Source: Xanthostigma xanthostigma (taxonomy: Eukaryota > Arthropoda > Insecta > Raphidioptera > Raphidiidae). Taken from it: a stretch of DNA of 64,000 bases. A program made the translations under genes and the position numbers. The notes beneath the pieces were generated by a model. That model was not told where the DNA came from. It was given only the letters and a program-made list of their open reading frames with translations, and did no database searches. Shown piece by piece: positions 34,181-45,032 of the stretch; position 1 is the stretch's first letter, and the number at the start of each line of letters is the position of its first letter. The DNA lies in the NCBI GenBank assembly GCA_963575645.1, contig OY754464.1, forward strand, positions 32,255,501 through 32,319,500, written 5' to 3'.

Positions 34181-35726
34181 TGCAATCGGATTTCTTATTT
34201 TTTTTTTTAAATAATTTTGTTTTTATGTTTGGCTCCAATAAACGCAAACAATTTTTTAAACACAGATAAAATTTAAAACGGACAATGAACCATGTTGTGT
34301 TTATCCAAATTTCATTTTTATGTTTCTACATACATACTTATCTTACGCGTTTTCTATATTTTAGGAGAAATTTTCAGTAAACAGTAGGAAAATTTTCAGT
34401 TTACTTAAGTTCTATTATAAGAAAAAATTATTGCGATTGACCGACCATTGCAACGCTGACCCGATGGGCACTATGTAAGTTGACCCACTTTATGCTACAT
34501 CTCACACTAGTGCATCCGTGAAGCCTTGAAACAAGAGACGATGACGCCAGTCCAGTCTAATCTGTAACAACAATGGGATTACTCTTGCAATACAACGGCT
34601 TAAATTTGCAAGACATCATAAACGACATATTTAAAAATAAAAACACGTTTTTCCAAATTATAATACTTATATTTAATTCCATTGAAAATTTAAAGATATT
34701 TACTTAAGCCCACACATTATCGTTTATTATTATTCATCACCAACTGATGTTGGCTAGCCCATAGAACTTTTTTATACCTAAGCTTGATGACAAAAGATTA
34801 TAGAAGTATATAAAAAACAATTCCGAAATGAAAACTAAATTGCACACTGCACAGTTAAAAAATACATTTTGTGATTGTCTCCATTTTCCTAGCAACGCTG
34901 ACATTCTTGTTTTAAAATAATAGTAGTACAATACCTATTTGCGTTGCCTGATTGTGATACTCATCTTAATTTTATTGAAACATGAGTCTTTAAGTAACTA
35001 ATAACGTGTTTATTTCTTATTAATTGTTATTAACAAAAGTAAGTATGCCAAAATCAGTACACTCGCATAATATAATCACCGCGTTAATTTAATCAACTTT
35101 ACATTTATTTCAAATTTTAAACACGCAAGCTGTCTATAAATATTTTAAAGATTATTTAAAATTTTATGAAACTCTGTTGACATTTATTTTGCATGATAAC
35201 TACCGTAAAATAACACGTTTGTTCCGTTTATGCACCACAATATTTTTTAGTCTCTTTAATATTACAATAATTAATAGGCTTCTAAACTAGTATTTATTTG
35301 TTTTGATTCATTGAGCGCTCAACATATTTTTTAAATGAAAGATAGAAAAAGCGTCTAAACAGGCAAAAATTCAACAAATATGCGAAGTTTCTTGGAATTT
35401 TTAAGTCATCTGCTATTTTTTTTCTTACCATTTTAAAATAAATATAAGGGTAACTACCTAAACGTCATATAAATACAATCAAATTGCTTTAAGAACTTTG
35501 AAGTTTCATGATTATGATAGGCGAGAAAAGGCTGAATTTTACTCACCTTCTTTTTTTTTTGGAAAATTTATACTTCTGAACAATTGGTAAGGGTTATAGA
35601 TAATCACAATTAGAAGTGTGCAAGTCAAAATTTAGTTAGAGGGAGTCGAAAGTAGCTCGGAATGGTTCGAGTAAAATAGGTACACTACACACAGTCAGTG
35701 CTTGTTGAACTTGACCGTGTGCTTAA
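34181..35726. other. intergenic DNA, nothing recognised
   Basis: AT-rich sequence without recognisable coding or repeat boundaries. Confidence 0.4.
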
Positions 35727-36043
35727 GGCCGCTGCACACGAGGCTACAAACGCTGCTAGATTCCTTGCTAGATTTTCCTACTAGTTTTCTAGTGCTGGTT
35801 TTTTTTATTGCTGTTATGTGCTCGCTTCACACGAGACGTTTTTCCAAGCTAGTTTTGTGAATAAATCTCGTGCACGCGTAGTGACAAATTATTCGAATAT
35901 AAACACAGAGCAAAACGTATCTGTTTTCTGACTCTGAGCAGAATGATGCCATGTTAGTGTGTGGGCGTTTGTTCATGTTTCCCACGTGACAAGATACTGC
36001 TTCCTTATTGGTTCTTGCTCATATCTAACAGCGGGCCTAGCAA
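35727..36043. mobile_element. family J (Harbinger-like) MITE, truncated
   Basis: Begins AAGGCCGCTGCACACGAGGC and follows the inverse of the complete copy at 55,011-55,446 (TGTGCTCGCTTCACACGAGACG; GTGGGCGTTTGTTCATG; CACGTGACAAGAT). The other terminus is missing, replaced by the GC-rich tandem repeats. Confidence 0.6.
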
Positions 36044-36049
36044 GAAAAT

Positions 36050-36475
36050 ATATCCTCGGAAACGGGGATAATAAAAAAAATTCACCTCTTCCGGGGGTGA
36101 GTATTGGCCGGTGGAGGGATTGGTAGGGGTCGGACGCAATATCCAACACCACCATCGTGCTCAGCAACCTCGAACACGGGGAGAGATCATATATTTACCA
36201 TTGATATTGCAAAAAAAATCACCCCATTCGGGGGTGAGTATTGGCCGGTGGAGAGATTGGTAGGGGTTGGACGCGATATACAAGACCACCACCGTGCTCA
36301 GCAACCTCTAAAACGGGGGTAAAGTACTTCTTTCTGCAGGGAAACCTAGTAAATCGCGTTTAACTCCTCTCTGGGGTGGTTTTTGACCGGTTTGAGAGGT
36401 TGGGCCACCCCAATGAGAAATTCTGACGCTGCCATCGTGTTCAGCATCCTCGGAAACAGGGGGGGGGAAGGTAGT
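36050..36475 (+). repeat. three GC-rich ~130-150-bp tandem units
   Basis: Each unit carries CGGGGGTGAGTATTGGCCGG-like sequence, a GGTAGGGGTCGGACGC-like block, and CACCATCGTGCTCAGCAACC followed by a G-run. The first two are close; the third (36,320-36,475) is diverged. GC content is far above the rest of the window. Confidence 0.7.
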
Positions 36476-36611
36476 TTCATTCCGGCTCAAATTATATACC
36501 AGTCCTCCGACTTACAGCCGCCACTACTGTGTTAACTATTAAGTTACGTATTTAACAACGTAGGTACAGCAAAAAGAATAACGGAAATGTTGTTTTTGTA
36601 TACCCACAAGT

Positions 36612-36638
36612 CGCTGCCTGAATATTGGACTGTCCTAT
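36612..36638 (+). repeat. left terminal inverted repeat of the three-exon transposon
   Basis: CGCTGCCTGAATATTGGACT followed by GTCCTATG; pairs with 40,293-40,319. AAGT precedes it. Confidence 0.72.
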
Positions 36639-37375
36639 GCGCCTAAAACTCGAAACGGAGAAAAACGATATCAAAGAGAAAAAAATTAAATTTTACGTTT
36701 CCGTTAGCATTTTTTTAACTCTGAAAATATTATTAGTTGTAGTTTTATTTATACATAATATGTGTAAAAAATCAAATTATTTGTTTGAATAGATAATGTC
36801 CCTAGTTATTTTTTTATTTTCTGAATCATGCTAATTAGTGACGTTTGGAAAAAAATGTTTAGTATTGATTTGTACTATAATAAATTCCATATTGTTTTGT
36901 TCTATCTCCATATAATATTGGATTTAGTACAAAACAATATTATAAAAGTACTTAAATAAAATATCGAAAAACAGTGCTGACTAATGAAAATTATTTAATT
37001 AGGCATTAATGAATGGTAAAAAATAAGACATTAATTTGATATAAACCTTTATTGAAAAATAATTTGATTTTGTCACATAAAAAATTAAACTTTGTTGAAA
37101 ACTGTTGAAATATTTAACATGAATATTATTGTTAAGAAGTACAAATAATTGTTATTCCAAGAAAAATTATTAAGATGATCATAAAAAACAAGACATAAAT
37201 GACTTCTAAAACATTTTCAAATAGCTACTTTGGAAAATCCAGTCAATATCATTAAATTATAATATTTATAACATTAACCGACCTTTCCCTACAAAAACAA
37301 AAAAATATTTAAAGCAAAAAATAAAAAAAATATAGTTCAGTTGACAACAGCCGCTATAAAGCTTTTTAAAATTAA

Positions 37376-39775
37376 TTATTTAAAAAACGCTTGATAAAAA
37401 TCACAGTCTACGGCAGGCATATATTTGTACATAGATTTAATGTCATTTAATTTTTCAGGAGACACTTTGGGCTTTGTTTTGATTTTTGGAATATTTTCTG
37501 GAAACTCTGTTTGCATCTTACTATTCCCTTTAACAGTAGTACGTCGCTTCTGTGAAATAATGGAAACCGTTTTAAATAGTTTATCGTTATTATCTGGAAA
37601 TTCTAGTCCATAGTCAACGTTTAATGGCTCGTCCTTCATTAAACGTAAAAATTTGATTTTTGAAAATGGTACATTTTTGTAGTTATACAATGTAGAAATT
37701 TTCTGAAAATCATAAAAATCACTAGCTATCAGCTGTATATTCTGCATCGGTTGCTTTTTAGATTTAATTTTTAATTTATTTAATAATCGAAACAATCCAA
37801 CGGGACTGTAAATTTCATGAGGTTTCAAGAATCTTTCTATTTTGCTATGAGCAGCATCCACTTCTTGAACATTGCCGTGACCAGGCTCTGAAAATTTTTG
37901 CCAAATTGTTTTGACGTGTGGATGTTTCTGTAAAAAAAACTTTAATGCTGTTGTCATTATTTGATTTCGATTCTGCGGTACACAAGAATCAGACCACAAA
38001 ATGATTTCTTCAATATTTGGAAAATCTACAATTACATGTTCAAGCACTTTGTACAGAGCGGAAGCTATATTATTTCCGCTTCGACCAGCAATCATTTCAT
38101 GCCAAAGTGAGCAATATATTTTATTATTTAAAGAACAGTGAGCAGTCAAATTATAGGCCGAAAACTTTCTTTTATAAAAAAAGTTTGACACATCAGCTTT
38201 CGGTAAGGCAAAGACATTTTGTAAATCAAAACAAATTGTCACTAAATTACTTTTCCGGTCATTATCCCGTTCAGATTTAGCGTTAATCTTTCGTTCAATG
38301 TGTTTTTTGTATTCGTCTGCTTGTTGATCTGTTTTATTAATATTCATTTTATATGACTCGCAAAAATCGCACCTGTCTTTCTTAGGTACATAAAAACCTA
38401 GATTAAATTCTTGATTGAAAATTTTTCGATATAAATGTTCCTTAACTGGAACTTCGGCAGCTTCTTGATAAAGATTATACATTATTTTTAAATTCAAATT
38501 GCTATCTAAATATTTGCGTTTAGTGTCCGCTCGACAATAATGGCTATCGACACAAGGAAACGACCTAATATGATTTCGAACTTCATTCACAGCTTTCTCT
38601 GGAGTAACTTTCTTTTTATTTTTACCTTTTATGATCTGTCGAGGAAGTCCAGTATTTTTATCCAAAATTTTAGCATAAAAGTAATTTATTCGTCTTTGGC
38701 TTATGTCTAACGTCTTTAAGAAGAATGTTTTACATACTTTTTGTTTTTCGCCATTGCATGTAAAAAAATATTCATATGAGTACTCTTTTTTTTTGGTATC
38801 ATTTCCAGTTCGAATTCTTTTTTTCTTAGCTTTAGTTACATTATTTAAATAGAAGTGATGTTTTTCAGCATCATTTAATTTCCAATAATGTGCATGCACT
38901 TCTTCTCTTTGATCAATATTTAGTTTTGTGTAACATTTCGAACGGCATTTACAAGGTGATCTAACTCTCCTTTTTACATGCAGATTACCTTTGATATCAA
39001 CGTACCTTTGTCCATGTTCACGGCTTTTTTTCCGAATATTTTGTTTCCATTCCGAAGGATTTCTTGTACGTTTTCTGCTACCAATTTTCACAAAAGAACT
39101 TGTCGCTTCATCTTCAGAACTAGTTTCGTTAATAACAATATTAGACTTAGATGCTTTTACCACGCCATTATTTTCATTGTCACTAATAATTTCATTGTCG
39201 GACAAAACATAATCGGGATCTTTGTCGCTATCATCGAAGATGCTGTCATTTAGCATATTTTCTAGTTCTTCTGGTAATGATGGTGGAGGACTAGTAATAA
39301 TTGCTGAAAGAAATAAATAAATAGACATAATGTTACTTAGGTGTAAATGATAATATTGACAATAATAATGTATTCGTAAGATAGATAGGTAGATACATAT
39401 TTTTTTGATTTTTTGAATTTTATTAATTCAGAGATTACAATAATTATATTATGTATTATAGGATTCGTTAGTAATTTTTAATTACTGTACTACACTACTA
39501 CTCTATTTATTTCATAGGACAACATAATATTTACCAGTATCGGTTGTATCTAATTTAAAATCAATATTCTGCTCAGAAACTGCGGTCCTTAATACAAAAA
39601 CGTCTTCTGAAATAAAAAAGATTTAACAATAAAAAGTTAACTTATAAAAATATTCAAAAGTCGTTTTCAAACACAATGTACAATTAATAATACCTGTATT
39701 TTTATTTTCGTGAAGATCCATTGTATTGTCACTAACTGAAACTAACTTTAGAATTCTTTCAATTCTTGAACTCAT
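37376..39775 (-). CDS. transposase-like protein (DUF7869-type), three exons, 693 aa
   Basis: Minus strand, exons 39,775-39,694, 39,606-39,535 and 39,303-37,376. Introns have GT...AG borders (G|GTATTA, G|GTAAAT; TTTCAG| twice) and both are phase 1, so the frame is preserved. In the spliced protein an acidic N-terminus is followed by a basic region and a Cys cluster CKCRSKC (169-175), a second CDFC (363-366), then a DDE-like core: CFDLQ (D411), FYKRKFSAYNLTAH, WHEMIAGRSGNNIASALYK, LWSDSCVPQNRN (D490), and GHGNVQEVDAAHSKIER (candidate acidic residues 532-541). These blocks match what I know of the DUF7869 domain in many uncharacterised insect proteins, thought to be transposase-derived. A possible AATAAA is complementary to 37,048-37,053. 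The ATG at 39,328 that would give a 650-aa single-exon protein reads through the intron's acceptor tract and is not preferred. Catalytic assignment is inferred. Confidence 0.82.
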
Positions 39776-40292
39776 TTTAAAAAATTTCGTTACTTTGAAC
39801 TATATCCACTTTTAAAAGACGAAAGTTTTCAAAAATAATTATTGTTTTGTCCTAAATCCTATTCACTTCTAACAAAGACGTTGTGATTGTCTTACAATGT
39901 TCTGTAACAGACTGTTACTGCCAACAGAGTATAATATTAAGGCAATATTATTATTTCGAAAAGATTTCATACCACATGACCAAAATATCATAGTTTTATT
40001 GGCTAGCTGGATATGGTACAAGAAAATTAACAATAAAAAAAATGTTGCAACAATAATTGTACTATCTCCTGATCTAGTTGGTCACGTGATCACTTTCGAT
40101 TTGGCTGGTTGGTTAATAGAATATATGACAAACCAATACTAAAAATCTGACAAATAAGCGTACATAGTACAACAGCATAGTGAATAAAACCTATTTAAAC
40201 ATGTTATTCAAACTATCTGAGAAATGGATATAGTACAGAAAAATACGGAGAATTTGATAGTACCAATAACTAAAAAAAAAACAAAATGTGAC

Positions 40293-40319
40293 ATAGTACA
40301 TACCAATACTCAGGCAGCG
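40293..40319 (-). repeat. right terminal inverted repeat of the three-exon transposon
   Basis: Read inverted: CGCTGCCTGAGTATTGGTAT followed by GTACTATG; AAGT follows on the plus strand at 40,320-40,323. Confidence 0.72.
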
Positions 40320-40491
40320 AAGTATTTGTAATAATAATAATAGCATTTCGCCCGCAGCTCGAGACATATTACATACATAGATGCCTATGAAAGTGAAATT
40401 CTACCGGGACGATCGCCTTTTGTTTCGATGTGTTCGTATTGTGAAATGCATATCTACCTAATACCTAGTGGTGGTCGGACGCTTCACACTT

Positions 40492-41742
40492 AGACCAGTG
40501 CAGTTAGCTTTTGACAAGGACAAAATTAATAACAGAAAACGAATGATGAGGAAGAGAAGAAACTGCCGTCAGAAATACAGAAATCAAAAATTCAAATGCG
40601 TAAATGGCCGGAGGGATATGGGGGGCGTGTTTTAGGGGTCAAACGCGGTTTTTTGTTATTTCCGGCGAAAGTTGACCTCCAATCGAAAAATATTGCATGG
40701 CAATGTTGTAGGTATTAAAAGGATTCAGAGAAATATCGAAAAAGCCGTGTTTTTCGTTTTTAATTTTTTTCTCCTGCAAAAATGATTTTTTTTTCATGAA
40801 ATTGTCAGGAAACTTACCTTTCTATGTCCTTAATAAGCTGTAATTTTTTCGAATAAAAAAATTAATTTGCCAATGTAATATTAACAAAAAACCGAAAAAT
40901 TACCCCTAAATTCAACCTAAAAAAGTAATGTAAAAATTTCAGATTTTCAAAAATCTTAGTATGGGGTTTTCTTCGCTAAATATCTACTTTCAGATGGTGT
41001 ATTACATTTGTTAATGTAACATTGAATTCCCCTTTTATGAATGATTTTAACTGCACATTTTCATATATAATTGCCAAAAACAATATTGTCCGGCAATTAT
41101 ATATTATGAAAATGTACAGTTAAAATCATTCATAAAAGGGGAATTCAATGTTACATTAACAAATGTAATGCACCATCTGAAAGTAGACATTTTAACGAAG
41201 AAAACCCTATACTAAGATTTTTGAAAATCTGAAACTTTTACATTACTTTTTTAGGTTGAAGTTAGGGGTAATTTTTCGGTTTTTTATTAATATTACATTG
41301 GCAAATGATTTTTTTACAGCTTATTAAGGACATAGAAAGGTAAGTTTCCTGAAAATTTCATGAAAAAAAATCATTTTTGCAGGAGAAAAAAATTAAAAAC
41401 GAAAAACACGGTTTTTTCGATATTTCTCTGAATCTTTAAGGTTATGTGAAAAAATTATATTCATAAAAGTTGTAGATCCTTTTAATACCTACAAAATTGC
41501 CAATATTTTATATATATATTTATATTGCAAATATTTTTCGATTGGAGGACAACATTCGCCGGAAATAACGAAAAACCACGTTTGACCCCTAAAACGCGCC
41601 CCCCAAATCCCTACGGCCTTTTACGCATTTGAATTTTTGGTTTCTGTATTTTTGACGGCAGTTTCTTCCCTTCCTCATCATTCGTTTTCTGATATTAATT
41701 TTGTCCCTTTTTCACTTGATTTTGGGCTAACTGTACTGGTCT
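40492..41742. mobile_element. 1.25-kb foldback element with ~590-bp inverted arms
   Basis: The left arm (40,492-41,060) begins AGACCAGTGCAGTTAGC and is mirrored to the right arm ending GCTAACTGTACTGGTCT at 41,742. Shared blocks include AACGAATGATGAGGA, CGGTTTTTTGTTATTTCCGG, GTAATGTAAAAATTTCAGAT and GAATTCCCCTTTTATGAATG. The right arm has a ~50-bp insertion near 41,450. The centre is a tight hairpin around 41,080. No coding capacity. Confidence 0.88.
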
Positions 41743-41964
41743 AACTCTTAATATTTTAATTATTGCCGGTCAAATGTAAAATGAATGGGGAAATTAAAAC
41801 ACTAATTATTATTAACTCCAAATAATTAACTGTTAATTCACACTGAAATTTATTCTTGTGAAAAGGTTGAAAATAAATTAAGGCACATTTTTAAAAATTG
41901 ATCTAAATAAAATTGCAATTCAATCTTGTATTTTTTGCGCAAAAAGACAGAACTAAATAATAAT

Positions 41965-42365
41965 AGAAATCTGTGATTAACGTCTGATAATCTTCAAATA
42001 AATAAAATTATCGACCAATTTTTCAGACAACATATTGACAAAAATGATAAAATTATAATTCAATAGATTTGCGTTTCGGTCCGGACTTAGATCTTCTTCA
42101 TAATTGAGCTAAAAATATAAAAATTAATTATTAATTAGCTTTTAATAGAATTCTACTTGAGTATTTATAATATCAAAACAATTTGACATTATAAATAAAA
42201 AACTCAAATTGAATTCTATTAGAAGTTCATTATTAATTAATTTTTATATTTTTAGCTCAATTCTGAAGAAGGACCAAATCCGGACTGAACGTAAATCTAT
42301 TGAATTATAATTTTATAATTTTTGTCAATATATTGTCTAAAAATTGGTCGATAATTTCATATATA
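41965..42365. mobile_element. family F palindromic MITE, long form
   Basis: Arms of about 170 bp: AATAAAATTATCGACCAATT, GACAAAAATGATAAAATTAT, GTCCGGACTTAGATCTTCTTC-like and AATTAATTTTTATATTTTTA blocks are mirrored around about 42,180. The outer left flank 'gattaacgtctg' ties it to the 14.6-kb copy. Confidence 0.75.
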
Positions 42366-42751
42366 AATCATAATGCTTTTCAATTTTGAATATTTGTACT
42401 TTAAATCTAAGGTTTTATACATTTTTTTACCTTTTTGAGGGAATTTTTAGACTGTGAGATCAGTAAACTTAGATGTATTTACCATTTTTTTTTAAATTTC
42501 CTGATTTAATTAAGAACACTAGTGGACCTGTGCAAAACCCTTTTGCAGGCGACTTGACACTGTTTTCAAAGATCAATGTTTTGGGTACCGGTCTTCGCCA
42601 AAGTGTGTGTTTTTTTTTTGTTTTGCAAACAGCAAAACTTTTTTACACGTGTTTTGGCCACAGTTTTCAAAAATCAATGTATTTTTCTACAGGCTCGCAA
42701 CGAAACTATTATTTATTCTATTATTTACTCACACAAAATATTTTTGAAACA

Positions 42752-43030
42752 GTAGTGGAGCCTTCGGCTATATATTATACCTCCAAAACGACTGGACCCA
42801 TTTTGAAGGAAATTTCACTGGCAGATAGCTGATGTTATAAGAAGTAGCTTAGGATACTTTTATTTTTTGTATAATATATAGTCGAAGGCTCCATTAGTGT
42901 TGTCACTACCGTGATTCATCAAAATAGCGTGCAGAGCGCGGGGAGCAGCTAACATAAAATGAAATTAGCATAAGTTACTTCTTATAACATCAACTGCCCG
43001 TCAAAATCGTTCTAGTCGTTTCGGCGATTA
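42752..43030. repeat. inverted repeat with 'ggagccttcggctatatatta' arms
   Basis: GGAGCCTTCGGCTATATATT and its inverse at about 42,870-42,892, plus GATGTTATAAGAAGTA and TACTTCTTATAACATC at 42,829 and 42,975, form two nested inverted pairs. The 119-codon frame at 42,473-42,832 overlaps this repeat and is not considered a gene. Confidence 0.55.
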
Positions 43031-43699
43031 GCGGGAACACACAAACAGTTTTTTTTTATTATAAGTACCCTATATACTTTTATACACATTTAGTAAAAAG
43101 CTGTTATTTCAATTTTATTTATTTGTATAGATTGACTGTAACACAAGAAAATCAGCGTAAAATAAGAATGACCTTGAAAATTACACTTTTCGACACTTGT
43201 ACATTCCATTAGATATCGAATTCAATAAATTGCAGTATTTTATTTGGAAAATTTTGTTGTACATAATTGTTTTTACATTAATAACAGAACATTTAAGTAA
43301 GTTTCCAATTTTCAACTTAAAAGCTAACGAAAAATATATTTGTGTTATGCTTCGAAGATGAATGATCATAGGTCGGATTGACAGGCAATGAGATAGGGGG
43401 GAATAATTTCCACGTCGAAATCAAAATGTGAATACTTCACGCAATAGAAACAATTTAGCACAAATAAAAATTGATAATGATAAATTTCTTGCTATTTGAG
43501 AGATGCATTTAAACGTGGATTGAATGTAATTCCAATGAATTTTGATAGTTATGATTGTGATTTGATGAATTAAGAATTTGCTTTCAAATAGATTTTAATT
43601 GATAATGTGAAAAATAAGTTGTATTTCTTAAATACAAAGAGACAAGAAATACATTAATAATTCCACACAGAATTAAAAAGTAATGATTTTAATTTTGTT

Positions 43700-44240
43700 C
43701 TTTACTTGTGCCAGGAGACCTTCCTTCGTGCTACATTTCAAAATTCTAGGTAAACGGGAAAAACTCCATACATTTTGATCAGTGGTTAGTATCAAAATAC
43801 GAGATTTTTAAAATACCATAACTTTTTATTCCAGAGTTAAAAGTTTGGAATGTTTACAGGGCTATGAGATTGTAGATCTTAATTAATAAGAAATTAAAGA
43901 GTTTTGACAGAACCGTAAAAATGTGTGTTACATGAAATTAGAAATTAATCGCTTTTGAATTTTTTCATTTCCTTGTGCTATGAGATCAATCTTCGTTCCA
44001 AATTTCAAATTTCCAGGTTAACGGGAAGTACCTCATGCATTTTGAGGACACTATCAAAAAATACGTTTTCTTTAAATATTTTTATTGCATTGAGTTAAAA
44101 AATTTGACTTTTTCCAGGACACGGGGTTGTAGAACATTCATTTAAACTTTATATCTCTAGGCATTTCTCAGAAAAGGGATTTTGAAAAACAAACGAACAA
44201 CAAGGTGATTTTATAAAGATTACGCTCTTTCAATCTCAGT
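43700..44240 (+). repeat. family M dispersed repeat, two related units
   Basis: 'acttgtgccaggagacc...tacatttcaaaattctaggtaaacggg' at about 43,705 recurs as 'ttgtgctatgagatcaatc...ttccaaatttcaaatttccaggttaacggg' at about 43,974, ending near 'acaaggtgattttataaa'. A shorter relative is at 48,115-48,270. Confidence 0.5.
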
Positions 44241-44639
44241 TACGAGACTAAAAATTGGGTAGTGATATCGGAGAATAATAATTTGAAAGAGTACATCAAT
44301 AAACTACGTAAGTAACATATTAAAATTTGAAGAAAACATAAGTAAAAAAAGATAAGAAATTACTTTAAAAAAGCACACAGTTATACATAGAAAACAAGCA
44401 TAAGTTCAAGTTATAAAAGGAAACATGTCATATCTATGTTAGGTGACGTTGAAGCAGCACTTTGTTCCAAAAGTATGACACTGCATGTACTGCAATATGT
44501 GGAACGCTTCAATGCAGATAAGAAGAAATTGCATTCGCCGTTATAATACACTCAAGGAGCTTAATTTCAAACTCAATTTTGTCCACTCGAACTAAAATTT
44601 TGATGCTCGTTAAAAATGCTTGGGTGAAATTTGTATTGA

Positions 44640-44905
44640 AAGAAAAAAATCTTTTTTCTTTAGAAAAAATATAGTTTAAAAAAAACTAAAAAACACACTT
44701 TATATCGAACTAAAAAGTAAAAAATATTTTTTTTAAATAAGCTTAAAAAGCGTGGGGCGCTTTGTTCCACATTTTCGTACTTTGAGCGCCCCACGCTTTT
44801 TAAGCTTATTTTAAAAAACATTATTTGTTACTTTTTAGTTCGATATAAAGCGTGTTTTTTAGTTTTTTTTAAAGTATATTTATTTTCCACTTTTTAGTTC
44901 GACTT
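44640..44905. repeat. palindromic element with GC-rich centre
   Basis: Arms of about 110 bp containing CACTTTATATCGAACTAAAA and TAAGCTTAAAAAGCGTGGGG are mirrored around a loop near 44,775 (TTTGTTCCACATTTTCGTAC). Confidence 0.72.
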
Positions 44906-44944
44906 ATTGTCAAAAATTTGCCGAAAAAAAACAATTTTTTTTCG

Positions 44945-45032
44945 GCGTGAACGGGATTAGAACCCACGACCCGTGATGCCGAGAGTTGACGTCAGCGAAG
45001 ACCCGTGCCTTAGACCGCACGGCTGCCAGTGT
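44945..45032 (-). repeat. tRNA-derived SINE head
   Basis: The minus strand reads GGCAGCCGTGCGGTCTAAGG (A-box/D-arm like) and, about 45 bp later, GTCGTGGGTTCTAATCCCG (B box/T-arm). It has an extended variable region as in Leu/Ser tRNAs. The acceptor stem is imperfect, favouring a SINE head over a working tRNA gene. Confidence 0.5.

Larger units (their letters stand above)
36612..40319 (-). mobile_element. apparently complete DNA transposon with three-exon gene
   Basis: The left end CGCTGCCTGAATATTGG (36,612-) and the right end, read inverted, CGCTGCCTGAGTATTGG (ending at 40,319) begin inverted repeats that stay similar for about 27 bases (23 of 27 identical), including TGT-CTATG. AAGT lies directly outside both ends (36,608-36,611 and 40,320-40,323), a candidate 4-bp target duplication. 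The 3,708-bp interval contains one gene, on the minus strand, without internal stops. One coding gene between matching inverted ends is the layout of an autonomous cut-and-paste transposon. Four-bp duplications occur in Sola-type elements among others; I cannot assign the superfamily from sequence alone. Confidence 0.78.

Noticed and set aside
38978-39253. Plus-strand frames of 73-91 codons inside the transposase gene
   Set aside because: Antisense shadows of the minus-strand exon 3.
42473-42832. 119-codon open frame on the plus strand
   Set aside because: Overlaps a dispersed inverted repeat, is Phe/Leu-rich low complexity, and has no domain resemblance or splice context.
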